From positions 535,474-599,473 of the forward strand of contig JADJPW010000004.1 in the NCBI GenBank assembly GCA_016713035.1: DNA of 64,000 nucleotides, given 5' to 3'. The position numbers were made by a program, and so were the translations under genes. The notes below the pieces were generated by a model. That model was not told the origin of the DNA. It was given only the letters and a program-made list of their open reading frames with translations, and did no database searches. Below, one piece after another: positions 54,765 to 64,000 of this stretch (positions are counted from its first letter, which is position 1; every line of letters begins with the position of its first letter). The stretch comes from Verrucomicrobiaceae bacterium (GTDB lineage Bacteria > Verrucomicrobiota > Verrucomicrobiia > Verrucomicrobiales > Verrucomicrobiaceae).

Positions 54765-57087
54765 TCCATGAGGTGCGGCATCCGCCGGATTGCTCAGCAG
54801 GCTCGCGGCTCATTTTCACGGCAAGAAAGCGGCGGCAGTCCTGCGCCTCGCGTCTGCCGCTCAGCGTGCCCATGTTATCGCGGAAGAAGCGCACCACCTC
54901 CTCCACATTTGCCGCCTCCACGAGAGCGGCGAGGACGCGCTGCGCATGAGTGGCATCCTTGAAGCCAAGTTCCGCCACATGCGTTGCCGCCGCCCGGCTG
55001 GCACGCCAAGTGCGGAATTGCTTATCGACGAAGCTCCGCAGATTCGCACGCCGCGAAATGGCATTGGTGGGCAGCACCTCCAGCTCCTCGGGGTCGATGT
55101 TCAGGAAGCGGCGCAGCAGGCGGCTCAGGTTCGCCGCGCGGTCATAGTCGTGATCTTCCTTGGGCTTCTCGCTGAGTCGTTCGCCGATGCCGCGCATCCA
55201 GGCATCTAGCGCACGATTACGCTCATCCTGCGCAGCGTCTTTGGAAGGCAGATGTGGGGAGATTAACTCGATGAGGCGCTGTTTCGCCTCCTGCAGCCTT
55301 TGGGCCAGCAGAGCTGGGCGGCGGCTGGACGCAGCCTGCGTGGTGAGGCATTGGAAAAGGTAGTCCGTGCCGCCATTCGCCACCATTTGCTCGAAGGATT
55401 CGCGGTTGTCGCCAAAGCGTTCGATGAAGGCACGGTCTGCAAAAATTTCGGCCACCTTCTCCTGTACTTTCGCAGCAGGGAATGAAGGATGGATGCTGCC
55501 TTCCATCAGCCACGGATATGTGGTCGTGAACATATTGACCACACGCGGATCGGCGAGGTCGGCCAGCTTGGCGAACAGGCTGAAGTAGGAGTCCAAACCA
55601 TTGCGAATGCCGCTGCTGCACACATCATTCACCAGCTTCGCGCAAAAGGTGATGACGAGGTTCAGCGGCATCACCCGGCCCTGTGGCGGCCATTTTTGAC
55701 CATAGGCGCGCATCCAGCTTTGGATGCCGGAAACGAGCCTGCTTTGGCTGGCCGGGATGCTTACCCGCACGGGCGAGGATTGAGAAGCCATCGATGTCCA
55801 GCTCTACCGCTCGGCTGACGGCGATGGAGGCCGTTTTGCCACGTTTTAGCACCTCGGTGAGTCCCCGTACGAGATCAGCGGCCAACACGTCGTTGGTGAT
55901 CTTTTTCGCGCCCTCGTGCTCATTACTCACGCCGGGGAAGTCCATCAAGTCCGCCTTTTCAAGGAAGGCAGCGACGACGGGTGCGCGCTGGGTCATCACA
56001 TCTCTCCGCAGCGGCAGCCGCAGTTCCCACACGAGTCCCTGAAACAAGCCAAAATCCTCACCACCCTGCACTAGCGGACGATCCAAGCTCGCGCCCAACG
56101 AGACAGAGCCATCTGCCGCCACGCGGAAGCCCACGCTGTCCACGAAAGCTTTGATCACCACGCGCTCAGACTTCGCGTAGTGCTTGTAGGCGTCAATGTC
56201 GAGCAGCAGCGCGGCCAGCCGCCAGGAGCAGCGTAGCGTGCCGCTCGCGCCCCAGAGACCGATGAGCTGGGTGCGCTTCGTCTGGAGGCGATCACACAGG
56301 GTAATGAGACTGGGCCATGAGTCCCAAAGCAGTTCATTGGTGAATTCCCGCAGCGCCTTCTTGTTCGCCAAGTGCGGGTGATTCAACAGTATGGGCCGCA
56401 GCGTCCGCCACGGCTCTGTGAGGTTCGCATAGCGGCGGATGCCGGCCATGATGAGCAGGTCCAGCACGTTCGCCAACTGGTGCAGGGACTCGAAGCCCTC
56501 ACGGTCAGGTGGTCCCGCAGCTTTTACGTTTTCCATCAAGGCGCGGAAGTTATCCATGCCCCAGGAGACTTCTTCCCCTGCTTGTTGCGCGGCTGACATT
56601 CACCTTAGCCAGCGGCCAGTGCGTGGAGAATCTGCGTGTCAGTGGCGAGCGTGATCTCCACCGGAAAGGCCGGGTCTGGCACCGCGTCCATCATCACAAA
56701 ACGAGAATGCAGCCGCTGCCGTCCGCGCTGCCGTTGTAGGGATTGACGACGATGTTTGAGCTGTCGCTCTTGAGTTCACCCGCCGAAGCGCACTGGCTCG
56801 GCTTGGCTCCAAGTCAGGGCAGATTGCAGGCCCAACTCATCACCATCTACATCCAGGTAGCCGGAGAGCAGAGTGGATTTGCCTGTCTGTGATGGCCCCC
56901 ACAAGGCCATGCAGGGCCGGGGATTTAGCCCTGATCGCTCAATGGCTGCCGCGCGATCATGCACGGCATAAAGCGAGTCCAGGCAGGAGCCGCGGCTCAC
57001 CTCATACTGGTCTTCACGCTTGTGACCGTGTTCCCAATACCATTTCAAACAGTCATCGGCGAGGGTGCGGAGTTCTAGGGCAGTCAT
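54757..57087 (-). CDS. SrfC-like protein with P-loop, frameshifted
   Basis: Joined length about 777 residues. The start at 57087 (MTALELRTLADDCLKWYWEH) leads to the P-loop WGPSQTGKSTLLSGYLD. Frames then change around 56600-56780 (SSNIVVNPYNGSADGSGC; TLATDTQILHAL) and near 55740. The middle has TNELLWDSWPSLITLCDRLQ and EKADLMDFPGVSNEHEG, a DxxG-like GTPase switch; the last part has DPRVVNMFTTTYPWLMEG and ERFGDNRESFEQMVANGG. This matches SrfC-type putative effectors with a dynamin-like NTPase core. Always seen beside SrfB. Confidence 0.7.
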
Positions 57088-57103
57088 GGTGGTTAAAGGG
57101 TGT

Positions 57104-57856
57104 TTAAGTAGAGCCATCCGGGCGTTTGGCGAAGGCGGCACCCAGCAGCCCGGACTTCTTTGGGAGCAGGCGGAGGGAATTCGCTGGCGGATTCCGCCGC
57201 CGGAGGCGGTGCTGCTTTAAAGACAGCGGCGCTGGGCAGCTTGGCTGTAGCGGGTTGAGTCTCGCTGAGCCTGCGCGGCAGGCTTCAGCGCCGTCCCGCC
57301 CCATGGTGATGGCTTCGTGGCAGTCTGCGTCTGACCGGTGCCTCTTGCGGCTGCTCGGCCACCGGAAAAGGCGGCGGCTTGGCGGTAGGGGTGGCGGCGT
57401 CTTCTTGGTCGGTGCCCGGCGAGCAGGGCAGCAAGCTTTGCTTGCTTGGCCAGCTTCCTCATTGGCCTTTTCAGCAGCGGCCTTTTTCTTGGCTTCTTCC
57501 CTCTGCCTTCAGCTTCGCCATTCGGCACAGCTTCGGCGGCTTGTTGTTTCGCGGCTTGCGCCGCTTCCGCCTGCTTTTTCGCCAGCTTCTCGGCTTCAGC
57601 TTTCATGCGCGCTTCCTCGGCGGCACGCTCTGGTCCCGACGCTTTGCCTCAGCCGCTGCCAGCGCATCTGCTTTGGCTTTTTGCTTCGGCCTGGCGGGCT
57701 TCATCCTCCGCCCCCCTCAGCCCAGCCTGCTCCCTCGGCGAGCACGCGCTCCTTTTCCGTCGTGATCTTCTGGCACTCAGCTTCCTTTTGCCGCTCGACT
57801 TCCAGCGCCTCGCCCAGGATGTCGTCGTCCAGTTTGAATGTGAATGCAGCAGCCAT
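57104..57856 (-). CDS. Ala/Lys/Glu-rich coiled-coil protein, frameshifted
   Basis: The start at 57856 reads MAAAFTFKLDDDILGEALEV, then EKERVLAEGAG. Later pieces in other frames (MKAEAEKLAKKQAEAAQAAK; DEARQAEAKS) show a long helical Ala/Lys/Glu/Gln segment, followed by a Pro-rich end. At least three indels separate the pieces. It lies 17 bases before the SrfC-like gene and is probably co-transcribed. Function unknown; likely a structural or scaffold part. Confidence 0.5.
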
Positions 57857-57888
57857 GGTTCACGCGGTCTGCTTAGCTGATGGATTGC

Positions 57889-58925
57889 TCAATGCGCCGT
57901 CCCGCCACCTCCCAAGGGTGAAGGTTTTCGATCCCACGGGCAGGAGAAAACCAGCATCGTCGGCACACCGTCGTTCCAGGTTTTGGCGACATTTCCGGCA
58001 TCATCGAAAACACGGCCCGTGGGTGCGACCATGGCATTTTCATCTACCACCTCGGCGAAGATGTCCCGTAAATCACGCATCGTGGAGGCGATCTTGTGGT
58101 CCCATATGTCCACCTCCAGCCCTAACGCGTCCGGGAGGTCATCGAGCCTGCTCCATCTGCGCCCTCATCCCATGCTCACCCACGCCGATGAGCACGCATT
58201 TGATCGGTTTGGCAGTCCCCGCAGCAACTCGGCGCGACAGATCAGCGGGTGTAGCTTTTCACCGCCTCCAAGTCATCCAACCGCCCGTCCGTGACGAAGA
58301 CATAGAAGCCCTAATCTGCGTCGGCGAAGCGCTCCACGAAGTAGCGCAGTGCAGGCAGAAGGGTGTGCTCACCCCAGTTCTGCGGGCCTGCATAGCTGGC
58401 GCTGCGTGCTTGATCTGCAGTCAGATCACCCATTTCCTCGATCTGGTCGCCCTTGTCGCCACATGCCCAATAAATCACTGAGGTGCCGCCATCCGCGTCG
58501 ATCTTTTCCGCCTGCAGGGAATGACCTCTCTCGTGCGATGGGCTCCACCATGTTTGGCTCCTTCACGAGAAGCCCCTGTTTCAGCAACTCATCCCAGCCG
58601 TTTTGATGATACGGCACCACGCTCATGCCATCGTAATCACGCATGTAAGCCTTCCCGGAAGCCAGCATTCGCTCCTCCACGGACTTGTCATAATGCTCCG
58701 CATACACCCAGCCCTGGCCGAGTGCCTTGCGCATCGAGGCTGATCCATCGAGCGCCACACCGGTCTGAGAACCTTTCTTTGTTTGGCTCCAGCAGGATCG
58801 TCGCCGACACATCCAGCCGGTCCGCGTGAGCTGTCACATTCACTTCACCGAACAGCTCATGCAGTTGGTTGTTCGGATCTGCCTGTTGGCAGCGGGGAGG
58901 GAGGTGGGGACGCGCTCATGGTTCA
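57889..58925 (-). CDS. vWA-domain protein 1, frameshifted
   Basis: Joined frames give about 340 residues: an N-terminal NQLHELFGEVNVTAHADRLD, then a MIDAS-like GVALDGSASMRKALGQG (DxSxS), HYDKSVEERMLASGKAYMRD, VIYWACGDKGDQIEEMGDLT, VFVTDGRLDDLEAVKSYT and the end VDIWDHKIASTMRDLRDIFA-like segment with KTWNDGVPTMLVFSC. It is a cytosolic metal-ion-dependent adhesion-type module for protein assembly. A closely related gene lies directly upstream. At least five indels are needed to make one frame. Confidence 0.6.
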
Positions 58926-59106
58926 TGTGGAAAGTTAAACCAGTGGCTGGGTGTAGGTGCCCACCCCAGGAATGTTCAGGACAAAAGCAGTCGAGCCGGG
59001 AGCGCATATGAACTGATCAAGGCTGGCAGCCCGTCCGTGTAGGATGCTCTGCGCAGCACTTTAACCGGTCTCTCCTGTCGAGTCTGACAGGGCGGCCGAG
59101 GGGGCA

Positions 59107-59880
59107 ATGATGCTACTTCTCTCCCACGCACTCGTCAAAGACGCTATCAAGCGTATCCATCTCTGCCGCGTTGCGGGCGTCCCAGATGTCCACCTGTTCG
59201 CCATCGCGTTTTCAGACCGCCGTAGTCCATGTCATCCAAACTCCGCCCATTTGGTCCACATCCACCTCGGCACTGAGACCGATGAGGACAAACTCCGTGA
59301 AGCCCTGTGCCTGCCGCCATCTGGCGTCCGATCTCCAGGCTCACCTCCTTCACTTCCTCCAAGTCATCTAGCCTTCCGTCCAGGACGCGATCGCAAGATA
59401 CCCCAGGGAGCGTTGGGAAACTCCTCCATGAAACAGTCACACCGCAGGTGCCAGCCATGTCCCTGTAATGAATTTCTTTGGCCCGGTGAATGGGAATGTT
59501 GGTGCCTTGGTTGAGTCCATGTCTCCCACGATTTCACCGCAGCGCCGCCCACCTGCAGGCCCAATAAATAACCGAGGTATTTCCATCACTGTCGAAGTCC
59601 GCCAGCATCTGCGCCATGCTGCCCGCCACGACCCGCATCACATTACGTTCCGGCTTCTTGCGGAACATCGACGGCAGGTAAAAGCGCGCAAAGAAAGGCG
59701 CTCCGAAGTTTTTGCGACATCGAATTCGAGCTTATTTTCTATCGCTAGCCCTGTCTGCGCATTCTCCACCTGCGGTTTCATGTGATACGGTGATCACACG
59801 CACACCTTCTGGGTGCGTGAACTTGAATCTTCCCGAAGGGCTCGATGACAATGGAGCGGTCTAGTTGTGCATGGCATTCT
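59107..59880 (-). CDS. vWA-domain protein 2, heavily frameshifted paralogue of protein 1
   Basis: Pieces in three frames follow the same order as protein 1: SIVIEPFGKIQVHAPEG-like start, TGLAIENKLEFDV, MAQMLADFDSDGNTSVIYWA, DGRLDDLEEVKEVSLEIGRQ and a CPHRSQCRGGCGPN-like region that should read VLIGLSAEVDVDQMG-like in the right frame. It ends near 59107 with EMDTLDSVFDECVG. It is the first gene of the minus-strand array. The MIDAS motif cannot be seen in one frame, so activity is unsure. Confidence 0.45.
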
Positions 59881-59899
59881 GGGGTGAAATTCAGATGCG

Positions 59900-60790
59900 T
59901 TACGCTTCATCGGTAGAAGCAGCAGGCTTGCTCTTGAACAGACCGATGATGAGCTTTAAACGGGCGGCAGGATGATCTTCAGCACGAGCCCGACGAGGAT
60001 GGCGACAAGTTTCATCGGGCCAGGCCAGCTTGAAAAGCGGACTCAGCGCCTTCTGCATGGCTCCGGACCGGGAACAGAGGATCGAAACCGCCAAAATGAT
60101 GATAATAACGATGAACTCTTGGCCTGCGCTATACATGGACAGGTTGGGCCGGGGAGAAGGCTGGAAAACCACTGTGCGGATCACTCAGTAGCTGCAGTAG
60201 CACAGGATAAAGCCGACATAGCCGATCAGCAGTGGAAAGCGGTGTCCGCCAGAATGGGGAATTTTTCGACATCAATCCTGATGAAGAGACCGGCCACGAA
60301 CCTGAGTGCCAGGATGCCAATAAAGACACCGAGACAGTCCACCCAGAGCTTTGACCCTGCTACCGCCACAGCGGCAACGACGTTATCAACGCTCAAACTG
60401 AGATCCATAAGCCTCAATGGCGACGATAGTGGCGATGAAACCACGCGTTGATTGGGCGCGTCGGGCTTGCTACCATTGTCCTCGTCGCCGCCACCCTTTT
60501 AAAATGCTCTGCTCATCAGGTAAACCAAGTAAGCAGCGCCGCAGATTTTAGCCAGGGATTCTCGATGATCCAGGCTGCGTAAAGCCAGACATAGGCCTCT
60601 GAACAAATAGGCACCGACGATGCCCCACTTGAGTGCCTGATACTTTGCTTGCCCGGTAGATGGCTCGCGGTCGCCGCGATGGCGAGTGCATTGTCAATGC
60701 CCAACAAACCCTCAACAACGATCAGTGAGATGATAATTGGAATCGCTTCGATCAACTCGGGAGATGGGGAACGCGAAGGCAGGAGCAGAT
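59900..60790 (-). CDS. TerC-family membrane protein, heavily frameshifted
   Basis: Pieces in the right order for TerC: ELIEAIPIIISLIVVEGLLG and GIDNALAIAATASHL (first helix with the key Asp), WIIENPWLK, LMDLSLSVDNVVAAVAVAG with a second conserved Asp, VFIGILALRFVAGLFIRI, and EFIVIIIILAVSILCSR near the C-terminus at 59900. TerC proteins have seven helices and are linked to tellurite resistance and metal export (manganese, TerC/Alx). The start cannot be fixed. It lies upstream of the vWA genes on the same strand. Confidence 0.6.
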
Positions 60791-60871
60791 CGCAGGAGGA
60801 GACGTCTTGCAGTACGGATTTAAGAATTACGCTTTGACAACGGAGTTCGTGCGCCACGTGCAACAAAAGTC

Positions 60872-61790
60872 TCAGCAGCATCGGCCTACGGCTTCATGAC
60901 CAGTTTCGACTCCCCCTGCGATCACCGACACCAGGCCGGGTGCCGCATGGCTCGCTCCAGCATGATCTGGTGGGGAACATCTGCAAAGCACAGGCCGACC
61001 GACTGGCTTCAGCCCTAGCGGCCCACCTGCGCTCTCCAAAACTGATGTGACGATCGGTGCCAGACCCAAACTCATCCGCTGCCGCTACTTTCATCAGTGC
61101 GGCATCATCAAACTCCGCCACGATGTGCGGACGGATGCGGTGGAGTCTAGCCAGCCGATCCAGCTTTATGTCGCCATGCCGTGGGCTGGCAAGAAGGAGC
61201 ACTGGGGCGTCTTTGAGTGAAGCGGGGAAGTTTTCCGTGAGCTTTGGCCAGCGCCGGCACAGCGCAGAAAACCACGGGCGACTTCACCGAGCAGGCGGTT
61301 GAAGGCCTTCACTGGCATCGAAGAAGGCGCGGCTTCGGATCCGACAAAGCGACATCCAACCTGCCTGCCGCCAGCGAGTCGAGAAGCCCTCCTGTGCATG
61401 ACCTTCCGTACAGGAGAGCTGCAAATTCGGAAACGCCTTCACTGGCAGGCCGAATCGAGCCGTTAAGCGACGAGTTTCGGCAACGAATCCGTGATGCCGA
61501 TGTTCAGGCGCAGATTCCGGGCGCTACCTTGGCTATGCAGCGAGCGCACCATCTCCGTGCCGAGGGAGAAAATCTCCCGCTGCGCATTCTATCACGAGCC
61601 GTCCCCAAGACGCGAGCTTCAATCCGCGTCCCGTGCGGTCAAAGAGCTGTTTCCAGGCTGGTTTCCAATGCCTTGATCTGGGCACTGATCGTTGGCTGCG
61701 ACAGGTGCAGGCGGATGCGGCGGCGCGGAGGCTGCCAGCCCGGGTGACTTCAAAACAGGCGCAAGTGGTGGTAATTGAGGTGAGGTTCGT
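60872..61790 (-). CDS. LysR-family (NhaR-like) regulator, full-length but frameshifted
   Basis: Pieces give a whole LysR: LNYHHLRLFEVTRAGSLRAA-type N-terminus at about 61780, the helix-turn-helix partner QPTISAQIKALE-like read in a second frame, LFDRTGRGLKLASWGRLVIE, then MPVKAFNRLLGE, LLLASPRHGDIKLDRLARL, HIVAEFDDAALMKVAAADEF and LGLKPVGRPV. The C-terminal part is homologous to the fragments at 47472 and 48407. NhaR-like members respond to Na+ or pH; here the neighbour is terC. Confidence 0.55.
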
Positions 61791-62680
61791 TCTTGGTTGA
61801 TACTCGACAATACCCGAAACGCTGTTTTGAAACATCGAAATAGCCAAAGCGGGGGCTGGCGGCATGTTTCTTCGTAGGCCGCCATCCGGCGACCGCGATT
61901 GAGAGAACCAACCCAACCAACCATGAACATAAACCTTCTCATTTTGCTTTCAATTCTCCAGCCTAGCGCTGTCTCCCGCGCTGGGAGACCTCGGTGCCTT
62001 CGCCCACCGACACCTACCATGGCAAGCCGGTCCTCACCGCGCCAGCCATCCTTCCGGTGGCTCGACGACCGAGAGGTGGACGGCGCATATCTCGGCGTCG
62101 CTACTACCACCCACCGGGCTCCAAACGGGGCTGGCCTGGATCGACATCTGCGGCCAGCGCTGAGATTCAGCACGCAAAAGACTCTCCCAATGGCATCCCT
62201 AAACGCACCGCTCCCAGCATCGCCACCCTACTGCCCATTTTCGCCGCCTATCACCAGCAGCGAGTCCGGCCATGAACGAGCAAGGATAGTCATTCAAATG
62301 CCGCGAAAGCGGAGCGGGATCCGCTCTCGCAAACTCATCTCGGCGGCGGCGGAGGTTTACATAGAAGGTCACGCCTGTGCGGCAGCTGCCGGCGGAGGTT
62401 CTGCAGCATACGGCAGCAGATCTGCCGGTGGTCATTCGGAGAGCGAAGGAGAAAAATGGGTCGGGGTGACCTTCGCGGGCTGGTTTCGTCTACGCATCGC
62501 GGATGGGGATCATCCGACGCATCGGCTCTGCATCTCGCGCAGTGAATTGCGCGGATGCTGGGACGTAGAGCGTGAATGAGGTCAATGGAGGCTGAGTGGT
62601 GCATCCAGAGCGGCCTGCGACACGTGATGAGCATCCACGCCGATCCCGAGCATCACGACCATGTCAGCCCCGAGCGGCGC
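61791..62680 (+). other. 890-base stretch without a supportable gene
   Basis: The longest plus-strand frame (61899-62579) starts with a signal-like MNINLLILLSILQPSA at 61923, and a neighbouring frame continues LSPALGDLGAFAHRH, so an exported protein may begin here. The rest has no consistent coding pattern in any frame. By position, upstream of an ABC exporter, an outer-membrane or membrane-fusion component could be expected, but the sequence does not show it. Confidence 0.35.
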
Positions 62681-64000
62681 TTTTTCCGACTTTGAAAGCG
62701 GAACGGCAGGACATCCTACGCTGCTCATTTTTCTCGGTTTTTCCGGCATCCTGTATTTTTGCCGCACCGTTCGCGGTGGACCCCCGGTGAGCAACTACGC
62801 CTTCGGCGGACAATCGCGACCGTATGTGCAGGCCATCGGGGTGCCCGCGCTGGCGTTGTTTGGTGCGCTGGGCCTGCAGGCGGTGGTGAGCGGCTTTAAC
62901 ACTACGATCTTCGATCATCATCCAGCGCTGCGGCAACATCTTTGTCCTATGGCGGCATACCTCGCGTATCGGCTACCACGCGTGAAAGCAGAGGCGCTGG
63001 ATGAGGTGCATGCGCCAGAGTTGGTGAATCGCTTCCTAGATGTCGTCACTGCGCAGAAGAGCACCGCGCCAACCCTGCTCGATGGAGTGAATCTCCCTCT
63101 TTGCAGCCTCATCGGCACGCCGTTGCTCGCCCTGTATCAGCCGCTGATGCTCATGTTTGTCGTCATTCTGCTGCTGCTCAGCCTATTGAGCATGTGGCTG
63201 CCGGGCAAGGCGCGGTGAACACTAGCATCGCAGAGTCCCCGCGTGAAATACGATGTGGGGAGCTGGTTTGAGGAGATCGCGACTTTCCCTCGCCTTCAAA
63301 GGGCCCGGTGGCTATCAAATGGCCAGTGAGCGTGCGAACCATTCGACACTCGAATTACTTGAACAAGCGCTCCGCTCACTTCCGCATCGTCATGCGGCAG
63401 ATCTGGGCGCTGCTGCTGCTCTCCGTCACGGCTGCGGCGATTTTGCTCATCCTCGGCGGCTGGTCCCCGTCGTCAGCCAGCAGATCACCCTGGGTACCAC
63501 TGTCACGCCTCAGACTCATCATGGGCAGCATCGACCGCGATGGCCAAGACCGGCAAAAAGGTCGAAGCTCAGGATGACGCCATGGCCGCGATGGACAAGC
63601 TGGGCCACATCTTTGACCTCCTGAAATCGAGCGCGCGAGGACGGTGAGCAACCCAACAAGCGCGAGGGCGGCGCGGAGGAAAGCGGCCGTGTGAGCTCTC
63701 CTTGGCCAACAGCCATGAGCCCCTTTTCGCGAAAAACCTTCACCCTCCCCGCAGGCAGTCGCGGGCCATCGTCGGCCCGCATGGCTCAGAGGGGGGCCAG
63801 TTCGCTGCTCGACATCCTCTTTGGCCTCCGCCAGCCCCCACCGAGGGGCCATGTCAGCATCGACGGGCTTGATCTGGCAGTTGGTATCCGGTGGAGGCGC
63901 TGCGGAGAAGGTCATGCTGCTGCGCCGCGATGAGATCGTGGATGGCTCCATCATCGAAAACCCGCCTCTCGGCCGCGTCGATGTCGGTCTGGATGAAATC
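62681..64000 (+). CDS. ABC exporter (fused membrane and ATPase domains), frameshifted, runs off the window
   Basis: Membrane part: YLAYRLPRVKAEALDEVHAP, then ELVNRFLDVVTAQKSTAPTL and LLALYQPLMLMFVVILLLLS. After shifts near 63220 and 63480, KYDVGSWFEEIATFPR, IWALLLLSVTAAAILLILGG and AAMDKLGHIFDLL follow. Then the ATPase start: NLHLPAGSRRAIVGPHGSEG (Walker A region with Lys/Ser altered), LLDILFGLRQPP, GHVSIDGLDL and the Q-loop-side DEIVDGSIIENPPLGRVDVG. Matches exporters of the type I secretion-like or lipid/peptide group. The remainder of the ATPase lies outside. Confidence 0.6.

Noticed and set aside
1..64000. tRNA, rRNA, CRISPR arrays, insertion sequences
   Set aside because: Scanned by eye for T-loop motifs, regular direct repeats and transposase motifs; none found. 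A tool search would be more sensitive.

Overview
The window looks like part of a chromosome from a Gram-negative, GC-rich bacterium of the Verrucomicrobiota, probably near Verrucomicrobiaceae/Prosthecobacter. This rests on the mix of families (DUF5069, DUF2490, DUF1003, Uma2, a ceramidase-like hydrolase, an ABC permease with an inserted soluble domain, SrfB/SrfC), not on a marker-gene comparison. About 3-43 kb reads cleanly. At 0-3 kb, 44-48.6 kb and above all 56.6-64 kb most genes are recognisable only by joining pieces from two or three frames. I attribute this mainly to sequence or assembly errors, because essential or conserved genes such as valS are hit too, but real decay cannot be excluded for the 47-48.6 kb remnants. 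Layout: 0-3 kb (minus) holds an exported beta-helix protein, a PepSY-like membrane protein and a CPBP protease. 3-7 kb (plus) holds an ABC sugar-type permease, a LysM lipoprotein, and an ECF sigma factor overlapping its probable anti-sigma factor. 7-15 kb is an oxygen/cytochrome-oxidase maturation block: ccoG, a tiny membrane protein, a TauE/SafE-like membrane protein, a kinase-like orphan, the copper ATPase ccoI, then a FixL-like PAS histidine kinase with a NarL/FixJ-type regulator and an AraC regulator. 15-24 kb has an ABC-F ATPase, a RodZ-like protein, a ceramidase-like enzyme facing an esterase, and glycolytic pgk and tpiA followed by a class I aldolase. 24-33 kb has an OmpR-type two-component pair, a Uma2 protein, a CocE hydrolase, rplS, a HIT protein, coaC-like and nrdR. 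33-44 kb has valS, a second NarL-type two-component pair, a nucleotidyltransferase with two small co-directional ORFs, an LTA-synthase-like sulfatase, DUF2490 and an SPFH protein. 44-48.6 kb holds two tandem SulP anion transporters, pieces of two LysR (NhaR-like) genes and a NuoL-like remnant. 48.7-59.9 kb (minus) is the most unusual part: a single-direction array encoding two vWA proteins, an Ala/Lys-rich coiled-coil protein, SrfC-like (P-loop), a 73-residue protein, SrfB-like (actin/Hsp70-type ATPase), a coiled-coil protein, a Pro-rich single-pass membrane protein and a small membrane protein. I consider this the best candidate for an uncharacterised multi-protein system. 59.9-64 kb has a broken terC, a broken LysR gene and the start of an ABC exporter that runs off the window. 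No tRNA, rRNA, CRISPR array or insertion sequence was found.
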